The notes beneath the pieces were generated by a model. That model saw only the letters and a list, made by a program, of their open reading frames with translations. It was not told the DNA's origin and did not search any database. Shown here one piece after another: positions 23,901-36,900 of a DNA stretch of 64,000 nucleotides. Position 1 is the stretch's first letter; each line of letters starts with the position of its first letter. The DNA is taken from NCBI GenBank assembly GCA_023935145.1, contig CM043700.1:38234620-38298619 (forward strand), in the 5' to 3' direction. Source of the stretch: Bretschneidera sinensis (Eukaryota > Streptophyta > Magnoliopsida > Brassicales > Akaniaceae). The translations under genes and the position numbers were made by a program.

Positions 23901-26900
23901 CAGCCAACCCTGGTGTTTTGCGCCTGAAATACAAAAGAAAAATAGATTGGACACATATAATATTTCATGCATGGTAAACAACATGATGATGGTAATAAGG
24001 TGACTCAGTGACACCACATATTAGTGAAATTTGAACAAGGTAGTCATGTGCAGGTATTTCAGAAGATATTCTCTCAATTCTTTAATTTACTTTCAAAATA
24101 TTAATAATTATGCTACTTTATCTCCAAGTTATAACTGCATATTACAACTTGATCCAAGAAAGCCATATGCTTGAACTGCTTGGGATATGCTGCATGAACG
24201 CTCTTCACTATATTCTATGTGAACCAATAACCATATAATAGTGTCCTCAAATTATGAAGATTAGCTTTTTTGTGGTGTCCGAAAGCAGGTATAAATAAGT
24301 CAAAATATAGAACTAAAATGTAGGATTATGGACAAACCTTCCTTTTTTGACCATGCCATCGATCTCCCACATATTTATTGTAAAGCTTGAGCGAGATGAT
24401 TTGAAGCAAAAAGAAAGTTCATCCTTTGCCCTCTGTAGATCGCTACTCTCACCCCTTCTGTACAGCGCTTGAGCAAGCATAAATCTGGCTTTATGAAAAT
24501 GTTTGAGATCCCCTTCAACACAAATTTCCAAGGCGGAAAGGCAATCATTGTAAAGCATATGCCACACCTCTTTCATCTGAACTGATTCCTCATGTTTTCT
24601 CTCCTCCATATTTGCTTGAGAGTTTATGTCCTTAATATCTTCTAGCAAATAAGAAGTTTCAGAAGCCAGTTTACTGATAATGTTCATGACAGCATCCTTA
24701 ATCGATTGATCGAAGCAATGTGCTGAAAGAATCTGGAATGGGGAAAAAAATTAAAATCTAGAGAGCAATTATACAGTAAAATATAGAAAAGATGCGCAAT
24801 TTCATTTTTTTAAAAATAAAAGTATAGTTTAAGTGGCACCGAGGGGGTGCAACCTAAGTACAAAATCAACCATCTAATAGTTAGTGTTTCAATGCAATCT
24901 ATACGTTGAAGCTCATTTAATAAAAAAAAAACCTCAACCAACAAAATAAGGGTATTGAGGCACCACTCCTTAAGAGAAATAATCGAACTTTGCACACTAT
25001 CAAAGGCTCTCCTATTCCTTATAATCCAAACCATCCATCACATGGAGAGTGAGATCAAGGCTATGATCTTCTTTCTTTATTTAGAAACTCAAATTCCACT
25101 CCAAACCCTTACATCTCTTGAACGGAACTGGCACTCACCCAACAAAGCCATAAAACCCTAAGAGCCATATTCCAAAGTTGTCTTGTCCAAGAGCATCCCA
25201 GCAAGATATGAAACAGAGACTCAACATTCTCTTTGCAAAGGTAGCATTGGTTAACTAGTACTTTGACTCTTTTTTGGAGATTGTCAAAGGTCAAAACCCT
25301 CACCCAAGCTGCTTCCCAAACAAAACAAAAACGCAATTTTAGTAGGTGCACAAGTCTTCCTATAGTTTTCCAAGGGAAATTTGAATTCCCTTCTATTATA
25401 GGCAAGAGAAAGACCTTGTAAAAGGAACTAACCTCAAATCTCCCATTCGCACTAGACCTCCATTTCATCCCATCATCCCTTTGTAAATCAGTTCCTACTT
25501 TGTAGATCTTTTCAAAAGGGTCAATAATACTTTCAAGTTTCTAATCATGAGCGTTACAGCCAACGGAATAGCCCACACTCTCCATTGGCCAAAGAAACAC
25601 AATGACTAATCAAAGCACCCTTTTACCTCGTTCAAAGAGGAGTCCCCACACCAAATAACATGCCAAAAACAAATAGTATCTCCTCCCCCGCCTCAAAAGC
25701 CACCAAGGGAAAAAGTCACCCCATAGGCTCCTCTTCCTTCTTTAGTGATCCATCGTTGTGTTCACTACAAACTTTGCAAAAATGGTTTTCCACTAAATCC
25801 AAAAACTATTAAAGAGGAAAATCATCAAATGATAAGTGCTTTGAGATGAAGACACAGATATATTGCTTAAACCAAAAATATAAAATCCACTGTAAAAGAA
25901 GATAGAATTAAGATCTAAAGGGAAAAAGAAAAGAAATAAAAGATTCTATAAAAAGGGAAACAAAAAAACAGTTGGCGAGTATGGAGGGGTCCTTTTAGAG
26001 GAGGGAAAGAAGAAGTGGATGGAACCTTCAAGGCCTCTACGTTCTGTTTTCCACATGAGCAAAGTAGCTTCAAACGAGAAGCATGCATTCTATAGACAGG
26101 ATCCACAGCTGATGGATTCAAAGCAATAGCCTTATCATAATACGATAACGACATCTCATGTGAGTATCCAAGCTTTTCACAGAGTTTTCCCATATAGAAT
26201 GCATGTGACCAATCCTGCCTGCAACATAAAGGGATTCAGTCAAGTTTATACAACATAACTATTAAGATTAAAACGGGAATATTAAATGAGAAAGCACATA
26301 TACTTATGTGAGAAGGCTTTCTTAAAATGTTTTAGTGAGTTCTCACAAAACATCATCCACGCTGCATCCTTTGACGGTGCAACGGATCTCAGATCATAAA
26401 ATGGTACGACATTCTGAAGGCTGTCATAGTACACCAATGCCAGTAACTCGTGTATCTCGCACTAGAATCACATAATATTACAAAATGGTTAACAACTATA
26501 TACTACAAATATTAAAAAAATACATAGAATCCACTTGATTCCATAAACCATCCTCAAATGTGTGTTTTCAACCAACTTAGAGGACATGTGGTTAATACAT
26601 ACTGGCGAAGACTGCAAGAAGAGCCATCCGAGTTCATAGATTTCAATGTACCGGTTAATACTGATATTTTGAACTCATAACTAAAGGAATGAATATAGCA
26701 TTTAAAGTATATTGAGCAGCCAAGAAAAATAATCTAATTGTTAATTATTGTTATATATAATACCAAACATGTACTCTTACTGGGACCTTCGTCTTGTTAT
26801 CTTTCTTTTTTTAATCTAGTACGCCATGGGTTAAAAAAGCAAGTAAATTTGAACACTAACATTCAAGGTTTATCAGCCAATATAACTAATGGATGTAGCC

Positions 26901-29900
26901 ACCTTCCCGAGAATGATTAGTGAAATCTGAACCCTATTAATTTGCATATACATTACAGATACACAGTGAAACCTGTTGATCTGATGTCTTTGCCAAAGCC
27001 AAACTCATTAATAGACAACGTCTGCTCCTCCTTCGACTTGTTTCAACTCTTTGGGGTAAAGTAGCATTCTTCCTCCACCCCGCTACATTTATGTGCTTGC
27101 TGCCATCATTTAGCAACAAGTCCACCTCCTGTTTCAGAGAAACCAAAGAGAAATTTCAAGAAAAGATTAAACACTCAGCTTTGGAAATTTGATGACGACA
27201 ACATACTATAGTTGAAATGGAAAATAAAAAGGTAAATCTTGCCTCATCATAGATAGTAGCAAGTTGTTGCCAACTCTTGAAGCGTAGAGGGTTGTAGAGT
27301 AGATCATATTTAAAGAGTTTTGCATTTTGCTGTACAAATTCTTCCCCTTCCTTTGTTAGTACAAATCCAGGCCATTTGTCAGTTGCGCTTATCTCCTCAG
27401 ACTGAACTAAAAAATAATACAAGTTGCAATAGACATCCAAATATGGCTCGGACCTGCAATCAATTAATTATACATGCAACTATGTCATTCCCGAAATCCT
27501 AAGGACCTAAAAAGTTCATAAACTACGCCACTAATTGACATAAACAAACATGCATATACAAGACATACAAATGGAATGATGTACACATATATACCTCCGA
27601 AATAATGATGACTTGTACTGTTTGAGGCTTCCAACACCAGGAAATATTATCTTCGTTATGGTTTCAAGAAACCCATCAGATCCAGCCTCCTCTGAGAGTT
27701 TGTCTTCACATAAATCAGGGTCATCTAAGAACTTATCTATTGCATTTCCAGCCAAAACTTCATCAGGTGGTTGCGGAAAATGTTTGCGTATTGCTCTCAA
27801 CACTCTACGAAGTTTGACCAATCCAGTCCTCTGTACATAAGCACATATTACACAGCCTAGATAGAAAAAGCAAAGTTTAAACAAACCATCTTAGACAGAG
27901 AGAGAGAGAGTACTAACAGAAGAAGCCTTGGCGTAGGGCAATATATACTGGAAAACATCAGCACATTGTTCCTTTGTCTGATAATCTCCACGACTAGTAT
28001 TTTTGTGCACAGCTAGGTCATCCTCATAGGATGTATCACATCTAAGATTTAGACCATATAAGCAGAAAAAGCACTGATCCAACGCAGTATCAATTATTAG
28101 CTCAAGTTCCTCCCTTTCATCTTCTGTAAGTTCATTTCCGCATTCAGTAAGCTGACTACAACCTTTTTCTCCTTTGTCTATCTTTCCATCATTATTGCAA
28201 TCTTGTCCTGCCTCATCTTTCTCTAGGCCTAAATTAGATACTGAGCCTTTGGAGGTAATCCCTTCAAAATCATCATTCTTTCTTGCATTGGTTTCATCTT
28301 TCTCAGTCCCACCCATTTCCACATCTGATGTTAATTCATTTTCAGATGTTTTGTCACATAGGATTGCCTCTCTGTTCAAAGATTTGACATGGGATTTAAG
28401 TTTCATGTCCAAGGCCAAGAGATGCTTTATTGCAAATTTAAGAAAAGTTCCTTCCTCCCCTTCACCATCGCCACCCGCACAGCAAAGCCCATACTCAGCA
28501 AGCAAGTCATGGAATCCCACAATTAAATCAACCTAAGAAAAGAATTCAGAAGACTGGAAGTCACAAAGAAGGCAATTAAAAAAAATGAAAGAGAAAAAAG
28601 ATATGACTTACCTGAGTTTTCACAGGTACAGTAGAATTGAGGTGTTGAAGTTTGCAGAACGAAATGGCTGCATCAAGAAAACAGTATATCTGCTTTTGTT
28701 CAGCTTGATCAGCAATTACTGGCTCAGAAGACTTCTTAGAAAGGAAATTTCTTGCGACATTCAACATGACTGCCAAAAGCAAAGATTGAATATCACCAAT
28801 GCTACCCACTGGAACAATAATGTCATTCTGCAAGCATTGGTTTATCACGTATTGCATTAGTAAATAGCATTTCCAAATTACAATAAATATGAAACATAAT
28901 CTCTTTCGAGGTAAAGTACAAGATCAACTAGAGTTCTACTTATAAAAAAAAAGATCAACTTGAGTTCTACTTAATGGAACTACATTATGGTACCAAAGTA
29001 AAGGGGAAAAAACAATCCTAATACAAACCATATATTAACAAACAGGGAAACATTAACATGAAAATGATAAGATTGTAAATTGTTCAACTACACAGAGTTA
29101 TACGTGGTCATAAACTTCGTTAGCAAAAATATTGACAAATCTTATCTGCATATTGTGGATTCAGAACTAACAAATATGAAGAAAATATCACACTTTCAAG
29201 AAGGCCATGATCAGCAGAACAAATGACTTACAGAATCCCCAGACTGATCAATAAAAAATTTCACTTGCAACACACATTGTGAAATTGCCTTCACTTCCTC
29301 TGCAACTAAGAGATTCCATTGATCACTTGAATTTTCTCTTGATGCTATATCAGAAGCAGAAAGCATTTTTGACCCTGATTTCTGATGGAAGGATTCACAT
29401 GAAGCAAGGCCTTCATCCATACCGCCTAATACCATGAGTATTTGCAGCTTCCTCCAGTGACAATTTAAATACACCTCAATGTCCAATGGTTTTGTCTTCT
29501 CGCATGCTTTGATTAAAATGTCTAATGCTGATAGTTCAAGAGATGTAACCCCTTCACCCCTTCTATCAGCAGCAGGTAAGGGCAGTACATCTTTGGTAGA
29601 AAACAGAAGAGGAGCAAGCAAGTTTACACAATCCATATACATTTCTCTCTCAATCATCTCACCTAGAGTCTTTTCCAGCAAGAAATCAACCTTTAACAAA
29701 CTTATTTCATGAAGAATCCTATCAATAGTTAACTCTCTAATTATCTTGCAGTGTGGCAGGTGGACTGAGCAAGAAGAATCATTTATAGTTTCCTTCTTTG
29801 CCAATGACAGGGAAATACAGTATTCTTCATGAGCTTTTGCTTTGTTGCCCTCAAAAATAGACAATTGCCCACTCAACCAGAAGTACCGAACCCAGAAGGA

Positions 29901-32900
29901 CCTTTTATTGGATAACAAAGAACTGTCTAAAACTAAATCCTTGCTAATAGAGTCATCAGCTGGTATTTCATTAGTACCTTGGAAACTCTTAACAAAAGAG
30001 CAACTTTCATTATCAGATACACGAGACAAGTGAAAAGGATAATCCAGGGCTACTGATTCAATTATTTTACAGAGATGATATGATGCTTCTGACATGAATT
30101 TAGACCAATTAGAAGAACTGGAAGGAGAAGACCCGAGGTCATAATACAGCTCAGCAAGAAAAAGACTGCATTCAGGGGTCCTATCTTGCCCCCAATGTCT
30201 TGTCAATTTCTCCAACTCCAGGAATTTGACATATGCATCTTGATATGTGAGAGTATTACTTGCAGCATACTCTAAAAGCAAGTGAGCCACATGGTAAGCA
30301 CCACAGTTTTTCGAAGTTTCTCTAACAAACTTAACAACATCACTATATTCAGTATTCAATGAATTAGCTTGATCATGACAAGAGACAGAGAAACTAGCAG
30401 CGTGATCAGAATCTTTAGTTCCTGGTCTGCCAATTATAAATGATTCAAGATATGGAAAAACACCTTTGGCTGGATCCTTGCTATTAGTAAAATCTAATTC
30501 TTCTTTCCCTGGTTTACGGCTCCTAAGCCTTTCAAGACGAGTACTCCGCCTCTCTTGTGGGTGTTCTTCAACAAACAATGCTTCTTTTTCTTTAGCAACA
30601 ATTGCTCTTTTGGTGTTACAGTCACCAAGAGGCATAATATCACCATTTTGGGTCAATGTAGGCCCTTTTCTTTCCACATTCCGCATAAGAATTTGTGAAC
30701 TAGAAGGAAAGTGTATAGTTATTCTGACATCCCCAGATTTGTATGTATTTTCAGCCCCCATCCCACTTAACGGAAGTAATATATCCAAGAGTGCTTCAGT
30801 TAGTGCTGCCCATGAAGCTTCTGCCAGTTGCAATTCTATGCTCTGTTTCATCTTTTTGACTGCAACACCCCCATCTGGATTCCCATCACTCGTTTTTCTC
30901 TTGTCAAGAAATTTAAGTCGAACATGTTTAGGTTCCAGCTTATCTATACCTCTGGGAGCAAATGGAACTGGCTCTGACTCTTCAATAGTACTTTTTACAT
31001 GCAAAGCACGGGAATGTGATGGCCAATGCCTCAAAATCAATTCTGCAACAGAAAGACACGAGACTTCATCACCAATAGCAATGAGAACTTCCAAGAGTTT
31101 CTCCATGCAATTCCCTGCACACATCACCCAAATGAAAAGACAAAATTTGTTCTACTTACAAGGAAGACAATAAAAACCAAAAAGATGACTGGAGACATAA
31201 AGAGCAGCTCCAGAATCAGCACCGAAAAAAGTTGCCAATAAGATAATAATGTACAAAACTTGTAAACAGACAGAAAAATACTTACAATTATTGGGGCTGC
31301 ACAAAAGTCCCTGCTCAAATGCCCAACGTGAAATACTCAGCAAACCCATTGAGCATGACAATGTTCCCAGCTGGTTCCAGACAACAGAATCTTTGGTATC
31401 AATCTCTACAGCTCGAAGATAACAGTCTAGAGCACTCTCATGATGACTTGAACCTTGTTGAAGGAAAACATTGGCAAGGTTCTTCAGTGCCAAAAATCTG
31501 CATAGAACTATATTTATAATGTTAATACAGATTTCAGTCATACATAGACACATAAATACATACATATATATACTTAATTTTTATATACACATCACAGGAA
31601 AGCATAAATTTTTAAAGAAGAAAGAGAAAAAAATAGAAAGGAATCGAGGACATTGTGGATTGGTTTCATTTTATTAATCTCCAAAGAGTAGAGAAAAGCA
31701 ATAAAATGATAATAATGACAGCAAAGCTACAACAAAAAATACTGCTTAACCTGAGCTGCAACAGATGACCATCGCTCGCACCAATATCCACCTGAATAAA
31801 ATAGGAAAACATCAATGAAAAAGATTCAATTACAAAATGAAACCTGTTGCAGTTAGAAATTATTTTTAGAAGACATTGCTTACTTGAGCAGTAGATATCA
31901 GAGGATCTTTGAGGACAGATTCTAACAGCTCCCGAGCCTTATCATATTCTTTAGCTTGTAACTTGAGAAGACCTTCTTGATATGTTTGTGAAAGATGAAA
32001 TTCCTGTGATGGGCAAATAAAATTATCTTTACATACTGATAAATGACAAGGGCCACGATATGTCGAGTTCAACACATATTAATTAATATAAATTTAGCTC
32101 TCTACAAAGAACCACATCTCACTCTTCGTTTATACTTCATTTAATCTCCTAAAAGTTCTTTTTAAGGAGGAAAATAGAGAGATAAGGGAAAAGAAAAAGA
32201 AAATCTCAAATTGATCAATTATGAAAAGGGTGCATTTCTAAGGATTTACCCTTTTTTGCCCTACTCGAAAGAGAAGCATACAAATTCATGAAACAAAAAG
32301 AACCAAGACAATACAATTTTGCACGAAATTTGGAGAACAAACATTGTTTCTACAAATTGTACTCAAAGATACCTAAAATTAACCAAATAGAACTAGCAAC
32401 TATTGGAATTATTTTTCTTATGAATGCTTTAATTCTTATCACAAAAAATATACTAATAAAATTAAATAGCACAATGATTAAATAAAATGGAATAGGACAA
32501 CTTAGCTATAGAGGCACGCGGAAGTGTTGTCCTTAAAGGTAGATTTGGCGTCCCTGAAGTCTTCGACTTGGTGCGTATGGTCTCAACCCATCTACCCTCC
32601 AGGATTCAACTATAGCAATTCTTTGTATGAACGTGCATCCACTATAAAGGCTAAAAGATTGTTATGGGAAATTCCTTGCTAATTGACACTCACAATACTT
32701 GATAAATTATTGGGAGAAGAAGAGTTGAAATGGGTTGTTCAATGTGTGTTTTTATAGGCTCTTGGACTTGAGAGTTACAAGCCCACTAAATGGTAAAATA
32801 ATAGGTGAGATAATGACCAATAATGGCCCAACGGCTAGTGGATTAATGGTCTAACGGCTAGTGGATTAATGTGAATTAGTGACCATATTAAGGCCCTAAC

Positions 32901-34587
32901 GACTAATTTGGCCCCAATATTTCCAATGACAAGTTGGACTATAACGGCTAGTTACTCAAAAGGTTAGGTGTTTTGAAACACTAATAAAGCTAACAATCTC
33001 CACATGCTTAAAAATACTCGAAATAACAATAGCAAGGAATACAAGGAAGTTACGCATTAGTGATAGTACCTTTCGGTTTGAACTTCACCTATTTTGGGAC
33101 CATAGGAAAATGGTGGAGCTAAACTCATTTAACTAATTCCTTTAATGTGATATGGCCAAGATAGTTGTTTACATAACATCCTTAACCAGTAGCAATCCCA
33201 ACCGTTTGGTACTTTTATAGCCATGTGCCTACCTGGATTTTCATGAGTGCTCTAATGACTTGCCCAAGTCACATGGGGAGCGGCTTAACTCCCACACTCG
33301 TATAGGTGGCATCCAAGAGCGTACTGCGATCAACACTCCATCCAAATTTGGACTATGGACTCATTAAGAGCTATACGCTCATACTCACACTAATCGCAAT
33401 TGCATTGTCATACACTATAGGGAATGACTCTTACCAATCATCTCATATAAAAGGTGTGTAGCTAAGTGATAGTGCCTTACTAGACTCTAGTGACTTCTTT
33501 CTTCCTATTGAAGCTCATTCATGGGATCTCCAATCACAAAGGTTTGATATCCATCACTTAGTCTCACGAATAGGCAACAGTCTCATCCCCTCGATTGCAC
33601 ATTCACTAGCTTAAGAATTGGTCAGATTTCTCTTTGACCTCACAAAATTATTTTAATTTATGCCCCTCGGCAGGAAACACCCCTTCAGCGGACAATAATA
33701 TAATATCCATATGCCCCTCAACAGCCCAATCACATCATACGCCCCTCAGTGGACTAATTATATCATAAGCCCTACAGTGGGCTAAAAAAATACAATATGA
33801 ATTTTATTTTATTTAGCACAAGCTATTGCCACTTAGCAATCACAATGGAGAGTCTCAGATAAGACTAGTCTACCCCACAATGGAATGTCCACAAATAATT
33901 GTCTTAGCCATTCAGCTTCAAACACAACATTCTCCAGGGCAATAAATTTATATTACATGATGGACCTCACAATTATAGTCTGCTTTGATGATTTCCAAAA
34001 GATTGTACCACGCATCAGAGTAAATAGATAGCGACTCTTTGGCTTTAGTTGACTTATATTAGTATAACCTTTTATTACACCTGATAATATATGTTACACC
34101 AATATGCTCAGACAATAAACACATAATTAAAAGTTTAGAATCTATTTTTCTAATTTTAGGTTCCAATAACAAATTTTTTCAAAGACAACCACATTTTTAA
34201 ATATCTCATAAAGAATTTCATTCTCGGAGGTTCAAAAATTTTTAAGTACATAGGTTCTCAAATATTCATGTTTTGAACAATGTTCAACAAACCTCATTTA
34301 CTTATTGTTGAGAGTCCTAATAGGACTCTCACTTATCAATTTTATATGGTACCAAGATACCATATCACATAATCTCATATAATGGCACCAAGACACAAGA
34401 TAAACCTTTACGGGCCAAAATCACATAATGTCCCACGATGGACTAAAATAATTCATAATGCTCCTCAAATAAAAATATATTACTAAGGCTTTTTTTTTTA
34501 ACATGAGTTTCTCAATAAACTCAATAATTCTCCATAAATCTTTGAATGTATTAAATAATTTCATGTTTCGCAAAACTTTTAACAAGT

Positions 34588-34633
<46 letters not shown>

Positions 34634-35194
34634 TGGATATTATATTAATTGTGCATTGTCCACTGTGCAAAACTCACTTAGCAGTATTTATTGTGCATTA
34701 TTTACCACAAAACAAACACACCAAAAATTAGTACTAAAAGAAAAATCTAATTAACTTCACAATCACTAACGGCGTGCAACATACCATAAACAAACAATCA
34801 CTAATGGCGTGCAACATACCATAAACAAACAATCAACTGCTACTAGTCTACAACAACTGACTGATTCAATGCCGTAATTATACACCCATCTATAGATGCT
34901 TAAAATTATGGTCCTAATTAACCTTGTCTTAAACTACCAAGTAGCAATACCAAAAATACCCTCTATAGATTTGACCTTAAACGCCCAATAGTATTACAAA
35001 TCATTAGCCACGTAATTGCCGCATCCACCTCACCATAGGTGTCCACAGTGGCCGGTGCTGACTAGCTAAGCACCTTAACACTCCGGTGCCCATTAAAAAG
35101 TTATCTTTAATGATTAAAAAATCTCAGTTCATAATTGAGAACCTTTTCTTTGTTATTGTTTTTTTAAATTCCTTTCACTTTGTGGATTCCTTTG

Positions 35195-35233
<39 letters not shown>

Positions 35234-36498
35234 CTTTGTTTCTCCCTCCACCAACATCATCATCACTTATCATTATTACATATATAATTCTCTAGATCAA
35301 CCAATATTACTTCGCAAGATTCTCACAAAAAAATCTTTTGATCGAATCCGATGAAAGTCTCAATAGAATATAATATTCTCACTACAAAATTTCGGTTTCT
35401 AAATTTATATATAAGAAAATTCTAATAACTCATTAGTTAAGCAATTTAACATAGCATATCTAACAATTTTATCTACGGCTTCACAAATTTATTCAACCGT
35501 TTCATAAATTTTAATATCTTCCTATTAGATCTGTTAGTACGTAACATCAAGTAATACTTTGACATAATAAAAATTGAAGTATCCATAACGAAATTCTACC
35601 TTTAAGATTGTTGGAATTATTTTTCTTATGAATGCTTTAATTCTTGTCACAAAAAATATACTAATAAAATTAAATAACACAATGATTAAATAAAATGGAA
35701 TGGACAACTTAGCTATAGAGGCACGCGGAAGCGTTGTCATTAAAGGTAGATTTCACGTCCCCGAAATCTTTGACTTGGTGCATATGGTCTCAACGTGTCT
35801 ACCTCCAAGATTTGACTATAGCAATTCTTTTTATGAACGCGCATCCACTACAAAAGCTAAAGGATTGCTACTTAACACTCACAATACTTGATAAATTATT
35901 GGGAGAAGAAGAGTTTAGATGAGTTGTTCACTGTGTGTTTTTATAGGCTATTGGACTTGAGAGATACAAGACGTGAAATTATGGATGAGATAATGACCCA
36001 ATGGTTAGTGGATTAACGGTCCAACAGCATTAAGACCCTAACGGCTAATTTCGCCCCGATATTTCTAACCGCTAGTTGGACTATAACCGCAAAACTTAAA
36101 AATAAAGCTAACAGCAACAAGTATCTACAGCACAACACCAAAGGTCCAAAACTATTGTGGAATGAATGTATAAATGTCTGCTCTGCGAGAGTAGAGAGAC
36201 AACTAAAACATATTTTGCGATAATTAAGAGCTAAGCAGTAACAAAAACAAACGAGTAAAAACTTTTATCAAAATAAATCCCAAAATGCGTACATTTAGAC
36301 ATTTTTAGAGAGAGATACCTGGGCTTCTTTGGTGGGAGCTAAGGGTTCCCATTGACCACTAGAGTCGGCATCGTTGATAGCTGCGATTGAGAACTGAAAC
36401 ACAAATCAAAGGAACAATTTAGACACTCCAAAAAAACACTACTTCAATTTTAGAATAAAGAGAGTTGAGAACAAGAGAACCGAATATCATCGTACCAT
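20919..36498 (-). CDS. CABIN1: CABIN1-like TPR protein, predicted HIR histone chaperone subunit
   Basis: The 19 coding exons on the minus strand give 1966 residues with no internal stop: 36498-36496, 36393-36319, 32003-31884, 31791-31751, 31497-31286, 31114-29232, 28827-28612, 28532-27918, 27830-27595, 27453-27243, 27128-26973, 26461-26304, 26218-26026, 24732-24338, 23923-23743, 23305-23076, 22493-21830, 21534-21456 and 21151-20919 (stop TGA). The N-terminus [32 protein letters not shown] is characteristic of plant calcineurin-binding protein cabin-1 homologues. TPR-like helices lie at about residues 27-150 ([33 protein letters not shown]) and 1309-1373 ([20 protein letters not shown]). A large acidic, charged region encoded by the 615-bp exon (about 851-1055) ends in [19 protein letters not shown]. 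The C-terminus is Ser/Pro-rich. In the family, CABIN1 works with HIRA and ubinuclein to deposit histone H3.3 outside replication, in the nucleus. The exon ending at 27243 uses a GC donor. Introns carry a LINE, a SINE and an LTR element. Confidence 0.93.
22770..22962 (-). mobile_element. tRNA-derived SINE in a CABIN1 intron
   Basis: On the minus strand the sequence reads like a pol III promoter: an A-box-like ttcagctcagttggttggg (22955-22937) followed about 30 bases later by a B-box-like gggttcaagtaatgc (about 22911-22897). A tRNA-unrelated body and an A-rich tail near 22770 follow. The A-box/B-box spacing fits a tRNA-derived SINE rather than a functional tRNA, because no acceptor-stem partner can be found. 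It lies in the intron between exons 23305-23076 and 22493-21830, in the sense orientation. Confidence 0.6.
24808..25750 (-). mobile_element. LINE (L1-type) 3' fragment with zf-RVT domain, in a CABIN1 intron
   Basis: The minus-strand frame at 25109-25468 encodes a zf-RVT-type segment: [68 protein letters not shown]. It is a diverged relative of the fragment at 17665-18640, with the same orientation and the same 5' truncation in the RT C-terminal region. The 3' tail is near 24808. It lies in the intron between exons 26218-26026 and 24732-24338. Confidence 0.85.
27237..27243 (-). other. GC splice donor (GC-AG intron)
   Basis: The CABIN1 exon 27453-27243 ends ...GATGAG followed by gcaaga. The next exon begins at 27128 with GAGGTGGAC after ...acag. 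Joining them gives [16 protein letters not shown], which matches the conserved family sequence. No GT donor nearby keeps frame and protein. GC-AG introns are a known minor class; the donor context AG|GCAAG is the usual strong one. Confidence 0.85.
32401..32995 (-). repeat. LTR (downstream copy) of the non-coding LTR element
   Basis: This is the longer copy (595 bp). It shares tttttcttatgaatgcttta and ttagctatagaggcacgcgg with the other copy and ends in gctaaca. Confidence 0.8.
34588..34629. repeat. (TA)n(GT)n microsatellite
   Basis: A TA run passes into a GT run inside the non-coding LTR element. A second pure AT run lies at 35198-35230. Confidence 0.9.
34760..34829 (+). repeat. ~35-bp tandem duplication inside the non-coding LTR element
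   Basis: Two copies of a unit containing ggcgtgcaacataccataaa lie side by side; they differ at one visible base (aacggc versus aatggc). Confidence 0.8.
35609..36113 (-). repeat. LTR (upstream copy) of the non-coding LTR element
   Basis: This is the shorter copy (505 bp). It begins tgttggaatt on the plus strand and ends gctaaca, directly followed by the target duplication gcaac. Confidence 0.8.
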
Positions 36499-36900
36499 CT
36501 TTTGATTGTTTCGAATGTGGTAATGACTCTTCCCAGTTCTTTGCTCCTGTATTTTTGTTTTCGCTTCAGATTTAGGCGGGTCGAATTTTGTCAGGCTTTT
36601 TTGGGGTTTTCTTGTTTTCTTTTGTCTAAAATCTGGTTTTTAAGTTTACCCCATTACTAATGAGGTTATAAATTTGTTGTTTGTTTGCTCCTCAGATGTA
36701 AACGGACAAAATATGTTTAGGTTAACCCGCGCCGCGCCAAATAGTAAAACGACGGTGTTTTAAATGGCCAAAACACTAAAGCCCCAAACCCCAAACGGTT
36801 ATTGGTTAACGGTTCTGTTGTTTTCTATCTTCCATGACTTAAGGGTATAATTGTCATTTCATATAAAAATCCAAATTTGTTCAATTTGGGCTTTCAAACT
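36499..36900. promoter_or_regulatory. Head-to-head (bidirectional) promoter region
   Basis: The start codon of CABIN1 (minus strand, 36498) and the probable first exon of the plus-strand membrane protein gene (from about 36900) are about 400 bp apart. The only GC-rich patch, cccgcgccgcgcc, is at about 36727-36739. Transcription start sites cannot be placed from sequence alone. Confidence 0.5.
36734..36741 (-). promoter_or_regulatory. E2F-type site
   Basis: The bases gcgccaaa read TTTGGCGC on the minus strand, an exact match to the plant E2F consensus TTTSSCGC. It lies about 240 bp upstream of the CABIN1 start codon, in the shared promoter. An 8-bp match can occur by chance. Confidence 0.4.

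Larger units (their letters stand above)
32401..36113 (-). mobile_element. Non-coding LTR retrotransposon (LARD-like) in CABIN1 intron 2
   Basis: Direct terminal repeats lie at 32401-32995 and 35609-36113, and the perfect 5-bp target duplication gcaac flanks the whole element (32396-32400 and 36114-36118). On the minus strand the repeat runs from TGTTAGC to CCAACA; the outer base of the left copy has changed (tattgg for tgttgg). The minus orientation is chosen because aagcatgtggagat, a likely polypurine tract, directly precedes the repeat at 32995 on that strand. The 2.6-kb interior has no gag or pol frame, only low-complexity phrases such as gcccctcagtgg. The repeats are clearly diverged and differ by about 90 bp in length, so the insertion is old. 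It runs in the sense direction of the host gene. Confidence 0.8.

Noticed and set aside
30466..31173. A 235-codon open frame on the plus strand.
   Set aside because: It lies opposite the large CABIN1 exon 31114-29232, which is conserved and in frame with the other 18 exons. The plus frame is a shadow without family similarity.
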